A DNA stretch of 64,000 nucleotides from Ilyomonas sp964249755 (GCA_964249755.1 CAXUDB010000002.1:124001-188000), one strand, 5' to 3'; positions 42,685 to 51,766 are shown, counted from the stretch's first letter. Notes: generated by a model from the sequence alone, not told the origin. A program made the numbers and translations.

Positions 42685-44553
42685 TTACACCACTTCGCCA
42701 GGTACTGTTTCTTGTATAGCAATTGGCGTGTCGTAATCAATACCCTGTTTGCGCAATACGCCTTTCACGATGAAAGCGAAGATGGCGATATAAGCAAAAC
42801 AGAACACCGGTATCCAATAAGACTGATGAATGCCAATACCTTCTATCGCGCTTTTTGATTGCAGGTAATCGGCAAGCTTACCCTGTAACGGCGGTATGAT
42901 GCTGCCACCTAAAATCATCATAATTAAAAAGGCGGAACCCTGGCTTTCATATTTTCCTAAACCTGCCACAGACAATGCGAAGATGCAGGGCCACATAATA
43001 GAGCAAACCAGTCCGCCACTCAGGAAAGCATAGATGGCAGTCGTACCGGTAGAAAGAACACCCACAACCATTGCGATTGCACCCAATACGGCGAAGATGA
43101 GAAGCATCCTTGCAGGGTTGTCTTTGCTTACATAAAAAGCCGCAATCTGCACCAGTACGCAAACAATGTAAGCATACAACGGCGTCATATCATTCTTCGC
43201 TAAGGTATTCACGCCTATGACGATGCCAAAGGCAACCAGCGGCACGATAGTCATTAATATTTTTTTTGTGCTGTTGGTAAAATTGAAGGCCGATATAGAA
43301 CCCACCCATCGCCCAATCATCATACTGCCCCAATACATAGAGATATAGGGCGCCACCTGCGAGGACTGAAAGCTGCCAAAAGCTTTTTGTTTCAACAATT
43401 CGCTGAGATTGCTTACAATAGTTACTTCAGTACCCACATATAAAAACAACGCCAGCATGCCCAGAATCAGCTGCGGATACTTCATAGCACCCCAGCCATC
43501 GGAATTTCTTTTGGCGCTGGAATAAGAGAATAACAACCCGATAACTACCACTGCCAGAGCACCAAATAACCACTTCATACGGTACGTTTCGAGGCCAAGT
43601 TTTAAGGCGGCTATCTCTGTGGTTTGCGGCTGGATGCTTTGGGTCAATTCTGCAATAGAAGCGCCGCCGGTAGCAGCACCGGATTGTAATGCTTCAATTT
43701 GTTTTTGGGCTGGCGCAATCTGGGTTGTAAGTGTTTGCAGTCGTTTGGCTTCATCACTTTTATAACTGCTGAACACCGGTGCAAACATGATGATAAGCAA
43801 GCCTGTTATAATGAGAAACGTATTAAGCGCTTTATTGGCTTTTTCTGTTTTCTCAATCATAATACCCGCCGGTACTTTCTTTGAAAAATAAAACAACGCC
43901 GCTGCCGCAATGAACAATACACCAACTGCAGAATAAAGCAGAATGACCTTGTCCAGCGTTAGAGCTGCAATCTGCTCTTCGGTTAATGCTGCTGTAGTGC
44001 CGAACAAAGCCAATGCTACTACAATTGGTCCTATCATTGTTCCAAATGAATTGATGCCACCACCCAGGTTTACACGGCTGGTGCCGGTGGAAGGATCGCC
44101 CAACGCAATAGCAAATGGCTGTGCTGCAGTTTGCTGCAACGAAAAACCTAAGGCTACAATAAACAAGCCCACCAACATGCCTGTAAAAGCATTGGCATTT
44201 ACTGCAATAATCATTGCAATAGCGCCGATGGCAGAGAAGAGCAAGCCATACACAATACTTCTTTTATAACCCCATTTTCCTACAAGGTCTTTACCGCCAA
44301 AAGAGCCATAGGCGAAGAAGCCGAGTGCGCCCAGATAGTAAGCGCCATAAAAAGCAAAATCAATTAACTGGCTCTGAAACTGGTCTAAATTAAAATAGTG
44401 TTTGCAAAACGGTATGAACACACTGTTTCCTGCTGCAATAAAGCCCCAGAAAAAGAAAACAGTTACCAGTGTACCTAATGCGCCGTAATTAGTGGGAATG
44501 CCTGTTGATTGAATTTTTTGTGCAGAGGAAGAACTCATGGTTACTCCGGCCAT
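42685..44553 (-). CDS. FucP/GluP-type sugar MFS transporter with large central insertion
   Basis: The 622-residue membrane protein shows the FucP-like pattern (FFFWGFIAAGNSVFIPFCKHYF, YLGALGFFAYGSFGGKDLVG, LQQTAAQPFAIALGDP). It imports hexoses with protons. FucP proteins are normally about 410-440 residues. Here a segment of about 110 residues sits between the two six-helix halves: one extra membrane helix, a polar coiled-coil-like stretch (KRLQTLTTQIAPAQKQIEAL through IAALKLGLETYRM) and a second membrane helix. The protein would thus have about 14 membrane spans. The adjacent ROK kinase supports a sugar substrate such as glucose. Confidence 0.87.
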   Translation of the reverse strand: MAGVTMSSSSAQKIQSTGIPTNYGALGTLVTVFFFWGFIAAGNSVFIPFCKHYFNLDQFQSQLIDFAFYGAYYLGALGFFAYGSFGGKDLVGKWGYKRSIVYGLLFSAIGAIAMIIAVNANAFTGMLVGLFIVALGFSLQQTAAQPFAIALGDPSTGTSRVNLGGGINSFGTMIGPIVVALALFGTTAALTEEQIAALTLDKVILLYSAVGVLFIAAAALFYFSKKVPAGIMIEKTEKANKALNTFLIITGLLIIMFAPVFSSYKSDEAKRLQTLTTQIAPAQKQIEALQSGAATGGASIAELTQSIQPQTTEIAALKLGLETYRMKWLFGALAVVVIGLLFSYSSAKRNSDGWGAMKYPQLILGMLALFLYVGTEVTIVSNLSELLKQKAFGSFQSSQVAPYISMYWGSMMIGRWVGSISAFNFTNSTKKILMTIVPLVAFGIVIGVNTLAKNDMTPLYAYIVCVLVQIAAFYVSKDNPARMLLIFAVLGAIAMVVGVLSTGTTAIYAFLSGGLVCSIMWPCIFALSVAGLGKYESQGSAFLIMMILGGSIIPPLQGKLADYLQSKSAIEGIGIHQSYWIPVFCFAYIAIFAFIVKGVLRKQGIDYDTPIAIQETVPGEVV

Positions 44554-44608
44554 AGCAATTGTTGTTATTTAAAAATAAAAGTAAAAGAATTTTTTGAGGT
44601 GATGGTTT

Positions 44609-45550
44609 TCATTTGTCATTTGCTGATGTATTCACCTTGTCATTTGATATTTTAATAAATTTATCGTCTTCGTGAGGCGCTATCATCGCTTTCGGCAGCG
44701 GATTATTATACACCCAATAAATACCCGGCAATGAAATGGAAACCGAGATCAAATCAAAAAGCAGACTGATGATAATAGAATCATTCTGACTTAATCCTAA
44801 CTGATGACTGCCCCAGATAAAAACAACTTCCCTGGCACCGAATGGACCAAACGTGACGGGCAACACCGCAACCAATGAAGAGATCAAAAAAATAAGAACA
44901 TACTCTGTATGATGCTCGCTAATGCCAAACGAATTCATTAAACAATAAATAGACAATACTTGTGTGAGTTGAACCGATAAGCCTAGCCAGAACGTACTCC
45001 AAAAACCTTTTACGAACGAAGGGAAGAATTGTCTGATGATGAAATAGTATAAAAAGCCACCCGGGAGTACGGAAGCTAACAGCCAATAGGAATAGTTGCC
45101 GCCTTTAAATACCCCGAAATAATAGAAAGCGGTTAGCACACCAATGCCCGCAACGCCACTTGCTCTGTCCAGAAGCACAGATGCAGTGAGCATTTTAGTA
45201 GAATAGCGATAGGTGCGGTTGAGCATGACAACTTTATAAGCATCGCCACCAATGCCGCCGGGAAGAAATATATTGTAATACATGCCAAGCCAATAAAGCT
45301 TCAGGTTAACCTTGGAACGTAGAACAGCGCCTATACTTCTGAAATAAATATTGAGGCGAAATGCAGCAATGACTTTTGAGCCAATGATAAAAACGGCAGC
45401 GTAAAAAAGCCAGAAAGGATTGCTCCTCTGTATCGTTTGCCATGCGGTTATCCAGTCTATTTTTTTGATAATATACCAGAAGCAAATGCCACTGACAACG
45501 ATTTTCAGAGTTAAGATCAGCCATTTTTTTAGCTGCGGATTAATGGGCAT
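44609..45550 (-). CDS. Lysylphosphatidylglycerol synthase-like membrane protein (UPF0104/YbhN)
   Basis: The 313-residue integral membrane protein has about eight hydrophobic spans and the UPF0104 landmarks: FRLNIYFRSIGA, MYYNIFLPGGIGGDAYKVVML and VLPVTFGPFGAREVVFIWG. It corresponds to the membrane half of MprF without the synthase domain, so a flippase-like or lipid-transport role is inferred. It lies six bases downstream of a GT2 glycosyltransferase on the same strand, a frequent pairing in polyprenyl-linked sugar transfer. Confidence 0.85.
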   Translation of the reverse strand: MPINPQLKKWLILTLKIVVSGICFWYIIKKIDWITAWQTIQRSNPFWLFYAAVFIIGSKVIAAFRLNIYFRSIGAVLRSKVNLKLYWLGMYYNIFLPGGIGGDAYKVVMLNRTYRYSTKMLTASVLLDRASGVAGIGVLTAFYYFGVFKGGNYSYWLLASVLPGGFLYYFIIRQFFPSFVKGFWSTFWLGLSVQLTQVLSIYCLMNSFGISEHHTEYVLIFLISSLVAVLPVTFGPFGAREVVFIWGSHQLGLSQNDSIIISLLFDLISVSISLPGIYWVYNNPLPKAMIAPHEDDKFIKISNDKVNTSANDK

Positions 45551-45556
45551 AAATGG

Positions 45557-46504
45557 TTATTGCAAAACGGTTGTATTGTTAAATACTTTGCGCACGCGGT
45601 ACGTTTTCTTGTTGCTGCTTTCGTAATACGTGCGGATACTCACTTCGGCAAGAATACCGATGGTAATCAACTGAATGCCGCCAAACAAAAAAATCATTCC
45701 TAAAATGATTAACGGCTTGCCCCAGATGTCGTGCCCCATCAATTTTAAAATGAGAAGATAAATATTGATAACGATGCCAATGAATAGGGAAGTGAAGCCA
45801 AGCGTACCAAACAGGTGCATAGGCTTCTGGCTATACTTACGAAAGAATACCATGGTTACCAAATCACTCATCACGCGGAAGGTTCTTCCCAAACCATATT
45901 TTGATTTGCCAAACTGGCGCGCATGATGCTTTACATCTACCTGCGTAATGCGAGCACCCTGCATAGCAGCGAGCACCGGAATAAAGCGATGTAGCTCGCC
46001 ATACAAACCCAGGTCTTCTGCTATTTCGTGGCGGAATATTTTAAGCGTGCAGCCATAATCTTTAAAATAAACTTTCGTCATGCTGCGGATAATGGCGTTG
46101 GCAATTTTAGAAGGAATTTTGCGAAGAAATGCGCCATCCTGCCGGTTGGCTCTGTTGCCTGCCACCACATCCCAGTCTTCTGTGATCAGCTTGTTCAGCA
46201 TGGGTGGAATATCGGTTGGATCGTTTTGCAGATCGCCATCCAGCAACGCTATGTATTTGCCGGTGGCATAATCTATACCGGCTGCCATGGCAGTGCTTTG
46301 CCCATAATTTTTGCGAAGCTCAACGAGAACAATCCGGTCGTCAATTACATCTTTAATTCTGGCACGCGTAGCATCGGAGGAGCCATCGTCAACAAATACC
46401 ACTTCGTAATCTATCCCTTGCAGTGCATCCTGAATGGCTTTTACCAGCGGGTAAATGTTATCTTCTTCATTCATCACGGTAATGACCACGGAAAGCTCGC
46501 GCAT
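45557..46504 (-). CDS. Family 2 glycosyltransferase with C-terminal membrane helices (polyprenyl-P sugar synthase type)
   Basis: The 315-residue protein has a GT-A domain with VVITVMNEEDNIYPLV, VFVDDGSSDAT, LLDGDLQNDP (DxD-type metal site) and HARQFGKSKYG, followed by two membrane helices. This architecture is typical of dolichyl/undecaprenyl-phosphate sugar synthases such as ArnC or GtrB. The downstream YbhN-like gene probably cooperates. The transferred sugar is unknown. Confidence 0.9.
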   Translation of the reverse strand: MRELSVVITVMNEEDNIYPLVKAIQDALQGIDYEVVFVDDGSSDATRARIKDVIDDRIVLVELRKNYGQSTAMAAGIDYATGKYIALLDGDLQNDPTDIPPMLNKLITEDWDVVAGNRANRQDGAFLRKIPSKIANAIIRSMTKVYFKDYGCTLKIFRHEIAEDLGLYGELHRFIPVLAAMQGARITQVDVKHHARQFGKSKYGLGRTFRVMSDLVTMVFFRKYSQKPMHLFGTLGFTSLFIGIVINIYLLILKLMGHDIWGKPLIILGMIFLFGGIQLITIGILAEVSIRTYYESSNKKTYRVRKVFNNTTVLQ

Positions 46505-46542
46505 AGGTTACATTGAGAAGGCAAAGGTAAAGGGAAGGATAA

Positions 46543-46803
46543 TTATTCGTAATGGTAACGGCAAGAAGCAATATAAATATCTTCGTCTCTTACTTCGTAA
46601 ACAAGCCTGTGCTCTTGGTTAATTCCTCTTGACCATTTGCCTTTATAACCAAATTTTAAAGGCTCTGGTTTTCAGGTACCAGAAAACGGTGTAGATGATG
46701 TCTCAATAATTAAAGAAACAATCTTAGCCAGCATTTTAGGATCTGCCAGTTTCCATTCATTTAATTGTTGCAATGCTTTAGGGCTAAATATGATGGGTCT
46801 CAT
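46543..46803 (-). pseudogene. YoeB-like toxin gene interrupted by one in-frame TGA
   Basis: Reading from the ATG at 46803, the protein runs MRPIIFSPKALQQLNEWK to TPFSGT (43 codons). It then meets TGA at 46674-46672, and continues in the same frame as KPEPLKFGYKGKWSRGIN, HRLVYEVRD and SCRYHYE to a normal stop. The full frame is 86 codons, the usual YoeB length. In relatives the interrupted motif is GTGKPEPL, so TGA replaces GGA by one substitution. Catalytic Glu, Arg, His and Tyr lie after the stop. The truncated product should be inactive. The start overlaps the antitoxin gene end by four bases. Confidence 0.8.
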
Positions 46804-47045
46804 TTTACGCCGTATTGTTCTTTCAATTCTTCAATAGAAAATTTAATTCCTTTGCCTGCATCCAACTGAGCAAAAGATTCATCAAGGAATTTTTTATTAG
46901 CCGGATTACTAAGCAGATATTCTGTTTCATCCATGCTTTCTGTTATAGTAATGTCAACTGTCTTTCCCTTAAATGCATTTTTGATTGCTTGAAAAACATC
47001 AAGCGATAATTCTTCATCTACATCTACTTTGTATGTTGCTGTCAT
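46800..47045 (-). CDS. Antitoxin partner of the YoeB-like toxin
   Basis: The 81-residue acidic protein (TYKVDVDEELSLDVFQAIKN, IKFSIEELKEQYGVK) has the layout of small antitoxins that bind RelE/YoeB toxins with their C-terminal helix. The N-terminal part resembles no clear Phd fold, so the family is open. It overlaps the toxin gene in an ATGA junction and lies about 30 bases downstream of hom. It is intact although the toxin is not. Confidence 0.68.
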   Translation of the reverse strand: MTATYKVDVDEELSLDVFQAIKNAFKGKTVDITITESMDETEYLLSNPANKKFLDESFAQLDAGKGIKFSIEELKEQYGVK

Positions 47046-47077
47046 AATAAATTTTTCTTCTCACAAATATAACCCAT

Positions 47078-48322
47078 TTACAATCCTGCCAACTCTAAGC
47101 TCCGCTTCTTAATTTTCTTCAGTTCAATATCTTCAATAATTGCATCGGAAGCCAATATCAATGAAATGCCGGAACCCTTCCACCAGTCGTTGTTTTTTAG
47201 TTTGGTAAAATGAATAACACCGATAAACCAGCTTCGCTCCTGCCCGCTGTGGTATTCTTCTATCCATTCAAACTCGTGTTTTGGAATGTTCTTTATGTCG
47301 TGATAAGAAATATAAGTGCGAACATAAAAATCATCTGTTAACTCGCCCGGCTTATGATGGTATAATTTCTTGTATTCATAACGATAATCATAACGCAAGG
47401 CACTGATGTCGCTCAGTATTGCAGAAGCAGTAGGAAATGAGCCTGCGCCTTTCCCGTAAAAGAATTGCTTGTCGGCAAAACCGCTTTCTATCACCACACC
47501 ATTGTATTCATTTTTTACAAAGGCTAAATGGTCATCATCGGGTATTAATTGCGGCAACACAAAGGCAGCTACTTTTCCATTGTTCAGCTTCTTTGCCTGC
47601 GCCACCAGTTTAATGTCGTTGTGCTTTTCTTTTGCTGCCAGGGCATCGCTTAATTGTATATTCTGAATGCCAGTGAACAGGATGTTGTTCGGGCTTTCCA
47701 CAATACCATATGCATGCGTGAGCAGGAAGCTCCATTTGTTCACCGCATCATACCCTTCAATGTCCAGCTTCGGATTGCTCTCCGCGAATCCCAGCTGCTG
47801 CGCAAGAAGCAACGCATCATTGAAAGGCAGTTTGTCTTCAAACATTTTGGTTAAGATGAAATTGGTTGAGCCGTTGCAGATTGCTTTAATAGAATGCAGC
47901 AAATCATTGTCATAATATTCTTCCAGATTTCTAATAACTGGAATGGAAGCGCAGGCGGCTGCTTCGCATAAAAACGGCATGTCGGTTTGCTGTTGCAGTT
48001 GCAGCAATTCGGGTAAATGCTCGGCAATCATTTTCTTGCTTGCGCTCACCACTGCTTTTTTATTTTTCAATGCAGTAGAAACAATTTCAAACGCGGCATC
48101 AGCATCATCAATTACTTCTACAATCACATTGATGTCTTTATCTAACAGAAGCGCATCTTTTTGTGTGGTAAACAATTCCGGCGGTGCATTCCGTTTCTTT
48201 CCCGGATGCTTAATACAAACTCTTTTAATTGTTGCCTGTAAAGAAGGCGTTTGCTGTAATACTTTATACAAGCCTTCGCCAACAACGCCAAAACCGAATA
48301 ACCCTATCGTTAGTTGTGTCAT
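47078..48322 (-). CDS. hom: Homoserine dehydrogenase
   Basis: The 414-residue enzyme reduces aspartate semialdehyde to homoserine with NAD(P)H. Motifs: the Rossmann loop GLFGFGVVGEGLYKVL at the N-terminus, SASKKMIAEH, a catalytic-domain block AICNGSTNFILTKM and the Lys/Asp region LDIEGYDAVNKW. It is shorter than versions with a C-terminal ACT domain, and none is seen here. It is the last gene of the riboswitch-controlled metY-metX-hom run. Homoserine feeds directly into MetX. Confidence 0.92.
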   Translation of the reverse strand: MTQLTIGLFGFGVVGEGLYKVLQQTPSLQATIKRVCIKHPGKKRNAPPELFTTQKDALLLDKDINVIVEVIDDADAAFEIVSTALKNKKAVVSASKKMIAEHLPELLQLQQQTDMPFLCEAAACASIPVIRNLEEYYDNDLLHSIKAICNGSTNFILTKMFEDKLPFNDALLLAQQLGFAESNPKLDIEGYDAVNKWSFLLTHAYGIVESPNNILFTGIQNIQLSDALAAKEKHNDIKLVAQAKKLNNGKVAAFVLPQLIPDDDHLAFVKNEYNGVVIESGFADKQFFYGKGAGSFPTASAILSDISALRYDYRYEYKKLYHHKPGELTDDFYVRTYISYHDIKNIPKHEFEWIEEYHSGQERSWFIGVIHFTKLKNNDWWKGSGISLILASDAIIEDIELKKIKKRSLELAGL

Positions 48323-48393
48323 AAGAAGTAAAGCCTCTAACCCCTAAAGGGAGTTTGAAAGCTGTTTATTGTTTAAAAGTTAATTCACTGTCT

Positions 48394-49449
48394 TTACTCC
48401 CCTTTAGAGATTAAAGGCGACGTCACAAATTCCTCCAGCAGCCTCGTTAATGCATCGCATTCCAGCAAAAAACCATCATGCCCATAATTTGAATCTATAA
48501 TTGCTAATTGTGCATTCGGAATGTAGGCTGCTAAAAATTCCTGTTCTAACGGCGGAAATAAAATATCAGACGAAATACCAATCACTAATGCTTTTGCTTT
48601 AACCGAATGCAAAGCTGCCTGCGCTGATGTTCTGCCGCGTCCAACATTGTGTTTGTCCATTGCGTGGGAAAGGAAATAATAGCTATAAGCGGTGAACCGC
48701 TTTGCCAGTTTTTCGCCCTGGTAATGCTGGTAACTCTCCGCTTTTGTCACCTGTTTGTCTATGCTTTTTGTTTCTGTTTCCGGTGTAATGCCATGCTGTG
48801 TAGAAGTATAGGTTTCATAGTGACGATACGACAATAGTGCAATCGAGCGCGCGATCTTCATGCCTTCTTTGCCTGCATCTTCGGTATTGTTTTTCCACGA
48901 ACAATCATTCTCGATACACCATCGCTGCGAAGCATTAAATGCCATTCCCCATGGCGAATGCTGCGCATTGGTAGCGATGGGAACGATGTGTTCAAATAAC
49001 TCCGGCTCTTCGATTGACCATTCTAATAATTGTTGTCCGCCCACGCTTCCACCTATTCCAATATATATCTTTTCGATGTTCAGTTCATTTCGCAGCGGCT
49101 TGTAGGCAGCAATCATATCGCGGATGGTAAATTGCGGAAAGCTGTGGTAGTATGGCTTGCCTGTTTCGGTATCAACATCAAGCGCACCGATACTACCATA
49201 GCAGCTTCCCGGCATATTCACACACACAATAAAAAAACGTTCTGGATCAAAAAAAGTTCCTTCGCCTACCATTCCCGGCCACCATTCTGCCGGGTTGCTG
49301 TTTGCCGTTAAAGCATGAAATATCCAGACTATATTGCTCTTGTCTTTATTCATTTTGCCCAAGGTGGTATAAGCTAAATGATAGCCAGGCAAGGTGGCAC
49401 CGCTCTCTAATTCAAAAGTTTGATTGTATCGAAAAATCTGTTTATTCAA
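48394..49449 (-). CDS. metX: Homoserine O-acetyltransferase
   Basis: The 351-residue alpha/beta-hydrolase-fold enzyme transfers acetyl from acetyl-CoA to homoserine. It shows the GxSxGG nucleophile elbow GIGGSVGGQQLLEW, the oxyanion-side block ALTANSNPAEWWPGM, and late Asp (SSDILFPP) and His (NYGHDGFLLE) of the catalytic triad. The alternative, succinyl transfer, cannot be excluded by sequence alone, but the downstream use by MetY favours acetyl. It lies between metY and hom in the same direction. Confidence 0.93.
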   Translation of the reverse strand: MNKQIFRYNQTFELESGATLPGYHLAYTTLGKMNKDKSNIVWIFHALTANSNPAEWWPGMVGEGTFFDPERFFIVCVNMPGSCYGSIGALDVDTETGKPYYHSFPQFTIRDMIAAYKPLRNELNIEKIYIGIGGSVGGQQLLEWSIEEPELFEHIVPIATNAQHSPWGMAFNASQRWCIENDCSWKNNTEDAGKEGMKIARSIALLSYRHYETYTSTQHGITPETETKSIDKQVTKAESYQHYQGEKLAKRFTAYSYYFLSHAMDKHNVGRGRTSAQAALHSVKAKALVIGISSDILFPPLEQEFLAAYIPNAQLAIIDSNYGHDGFLLECDALTRLLEEFVTSPLISKGE

Positions 49450-49534
49450 GTAATATTATGTTCGTTATAAAGAATGGTGATTGGTAAAAATTTTCCTGCA
49501 GATATAACAGGCAAAACATCTTTTGCCAGATTAA

Positions 49535-50842
49535 TTAAGCAAATACTTTATCAAACGCTTGTTGAAAATCGGCTTTGATGTCCTCAATATGTTCAATACC
49601 CACGCTAACGCGAATAAGGTTTGGTAACACGCCGGCAGCTTCCTGTTCTGTTTCTCCCAACTGTTCATGCGTGGTAGATGCGGGGTTAATGACTAAAGTT
49701 TTGGCGTCGCCTACATTTGCCAAATGGCTGGCAAGTTTTAGTGAATCGATGAGTGCGGAAGCGGTTGTTTTATCGCCCTTAATACCAAAATTGAGAATAC
49801 CTCCAAAACCTTTCGGCAAATATTGTTTTGCCAACTGGTGATAGGGGCTGCTTTCCAAACCCGGATACCAAACATACTCTACCTGCGGATGCGCTTCGAG
49901 CCATTGCGCCAGAACTAAAGCGTTCTCACAATGTCTTTCCACACGTAGCGATAAAGTTTCTAATCCTTGTAATAGAAGGAATGAATTAAACGGACTCAAC
50001 GCTGCACCAAAATCTCTTAAACCCTCCACACGTGCGCGGATGGCAAATGCGATATTGGGCAAACCGAGCGGGTTACCTTCGCCAAATACATCCCAGAATT
50101 TCAAGCCATGATAGCCTTCTGATGGCTCTGTAAACTGCGGAAACTTTCCATTGCCCCAATTATAATTTCCACCATCCACAATTACGCCGCCGATAGAGGT
50201 TCCGTGTCCGCCAATCCATTTGGTGGCGCTTTCCACAACGATATTGGCGCCATGTTCCAGCGGGCGAAATAAGTAACCGCCGGTACCGAAGGTGTTGTCA
50301 ACTACCAAAGGCAAATCATGCTTTTTCGCAAGCGCAGCAAACTTTTCAAAATCGGGTATATTCAACCGTGGGTTGCCGATAGTCTCCAAATAGATGGCTT
50401 TTGTTTTTTCATCAATTAAAGGTTCAAAGCTCTGTGCATCATCGCCATTGGCAAAGCGTGCATCAATACCCAGGCGTTTGAACGAAACTTTAAACTGGTT
50501 ATAGGTACCGCCATACAAGTAAGAGGAGGTTATAAAATTATCGCCGGACTGCATGATGTTGTTCAAGGCAAGAAACTGCGCTGCCTGCCCGCTGCCGGTA
50601 GCCAAAGCCGCCACGCCGCCTTCGAGGGCTGCCATGCGTTTTTCAAACACATCGGTGGTGGGGTTCATAATGCGGGTGTAGATATTGCCAAATTGCCGCA
50701 ACCCGAAAAGGTTGGCAGCATGTTCGGCGTTGTCGAAGCCATACGAAGTGGTTTGATAAATAGGCACCGCGCGGCTTTTGGTGGTCGGATCTATTTCCTG
50801 ACCAGCATGTAACTGTAAAGTCTCGAAATGTTGGGTACTCAT
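49535..50842 (-). CDS. metY: O-acetylhomoserine sulfhydrylase (PLP-dependent)
   Basis: The 435-residue Cys/Met-metabolism PLP enzyme makes homocysteine from O-acetylhomoserine and sulfide. Motifs: YTRIMNPTTDVFEKRMAALE, the PLP lysine in VVESATKWIGGHGTSIGG, and the family C-terminal block LIRVSVGIEHIEDIKADF. Length is that of MetY rather than the shorter MetB/MetC. It is the first gene after the SAM-I riboswitch. Confidence 0.95.
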   Translation of the reverse strand: MSTQHFETLQLHAGQEIDPTTKSRAVPIYQTTSYGFDNAEHAANLFGLRQFGNIYTRIMNPTTDVFEKRMAALEGGVAALATGSGQAAQFLALNNIMQSGDNFITSSYLYGGTYNQFKVSFKRLGIDARFANGDDAQSFEPLIDEKTKAIYLETIGNPRLNIPDFEKFAALAKKHDLPLVVDNTFGTGGYLFRPLEHGANIVVESATKWIGGHGTSIGGVIVDGGNYNWGNGKFPQFTEPSEGYHGLKFWDVFGEGNPLGLPNIAFAIRARVEGLRDFGAALSPFNSFLLLQGLETLSLRVERHCENALVLAQWLEAHPQVEYVWYPGLESSPYHQLAKQYLPKGFGGILNFGIKGDKTTASALIDSLKLASHLANVGDAKTLVINPASTTHEQLGETEQEAAGVLPNLIRVSVGIEHIEDIKADFQQAFDKVFA

Positions 50843-50944
50843 CGTATTCTTATTTTAAAAATGAAAAAGCTTCCTTTCTGCGTCTTTGTAAAAAGCGTCG
50901 GCTTTTAACAACATCTGTAAACAAGCGATAGAGAAAATAAAAAA

Positions 50945-51119
50945 GCCCGCCTTAAGCAAGACGGGCCTGAAGAAAGTATAGCGAGGAGCTAATTGTGCAT
51001 CAAACCGGGATCTTACTTATCTCTCCACGCCTGAGGCGTGGTTGGAATTGGCACCTTTCACACAATGTGGTGGTTGCCAAGGCTTCATCGGGCCATATCC
51101 CTCTGCCTTTCTTGATAAG
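50945..51119 (-). promoter_or_regulatory. SAM-I riboswitch with terminator controlling metY-metX-hom
   Basis: On the minus strand the leader reads CTTATCAAGAAAGGCAGAGG, then TGGCCCGATGAAGCC, GGCAACC and AAAGGTGCCAATTCC, the hallmark blocks of the SAM-I (S-box) aptamer. AGATAAG at 51022-51016 closes helix P1. The aptamer spans about 51119 to 51016. GCCCGTCTTGCTTAAGGCGGGC at 50966-50945 followed by a T-run is the intrinsic terminator of the expression platform. S-adenosylmethionine binding should stop transcription before metY. Confidence 0.93.
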
Positions 51120-51136
51120 ATGAAAAAGAACTGGCG

Positions 51137-51170
51137 CAAAGGTATAAGGCGTTCTTACATATCGCCAAAA
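51137..51170 (-). promoter_or_regulatory. Promoter of the SAM-I riboswitch transcript
   Basis: On the minus strand TTTTG (51170-51166) and TACCTTTG (51144-51137) match the Bacteroidota -33 and -7 elements, with a 21-base spacer. Transcription would start about ten bases before the aptamer. Confidence 0.65.
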
Positions 51171-51218
51171 TATTTCTGGAATAACCCTTGCATTTAACAG
51201 GACAAACAAACAATCACT

Positions 51219-51722
51219 ATGAAAAAAGTAATTGCCTTAATAGGCGGATTTACCGGCGCTGTAACAGTTACAGCCCTGCACCAGGCTTTTAAAATCGCAG
51301 TGCCTTCCATTGCACCACGCATGGATCTGCTGGGTATGGAAGCTATGAAAAAAGTGAGAAACCGCATTCATCTTCCCATTCCTTCTGAAGATAAATTGTA
51401 CAAGCAGACTTTTGTGGGAGACATTGTTGCCAACACGCTTTATTACAGCCTTGCCGGCGGAAGTGCTGCCGATTTGAAGGGGACTTTGCTGGGCATCATG
51501 GCAGGCATTGGTGCGGTGCAGTTACCCGAAAAACTGCATCTCGATCCCTCACACAGCAACCGCACAAAAGCCACTGAGTATTTGTCTATGGGTATTTATA
51601 TCGCCGGTGGCCTTGTGGCAGCAGCTACCATCGGGTCGCTTACGCAACTCACGCATAAGAAAGTGAAGCTGCACACACCAAAGCTTCACACAGCAAAACT
51701 GCGCAGGAAACTGCATCTGTAA
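51219..51722 (+). CDS. Hypothetical membrane protein (167 aa)
   Basis: The 167-residue protein has an N-terminal hydrophobic segment (VIALIGGFTGAVTVTALHQA), a middle region with a weak glycine-rich membrane pattern (SLAGGSAADLKGTLLGIMAGIGAV), a further span (MGIYIAGGLVAAATIGSL) and a basic C-terminus of short KLHT repeats. I do not know the family. It is divergent from the met leader and has its own ATG without a Shine-Dalgarno. Confidence 0.6.
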   Translation: MKKVIALIGGFTGAVTVTALHQAFKIAVPSIAPRMDLLGMEAMKKVRNRIHLPIPSEDKLYKQTFVGDIVANTLYYSLAGGSAADLKGTLLGIMAGIGAVQLPEKLHLDPSHSNRTKATEYLSMGIYIAGGLVAAATIGSLTQLTHKKVKLHTPKLHTAKLRRKLHL

Positions 51723-51766
51723 AAAATAGCGTTTTCTAAAATAATGTTACACATCGGGAAACCTTT

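Noticed and set aside
42685..44553. Fusion of two genes in the long transporter
   Set aside because: The inserted segment is in frame, has its own membrane helices and no start or stop signals, and the two halves on both sides make up one FucP-like protein. An insertion is more likely than a gene fusion.
50945..51119. tRNA or other structured RNA in the met leader
   Set aside because: The blocks fit the SAM-I aptamer and its terminator. No acceptor stem or T-loop is present.
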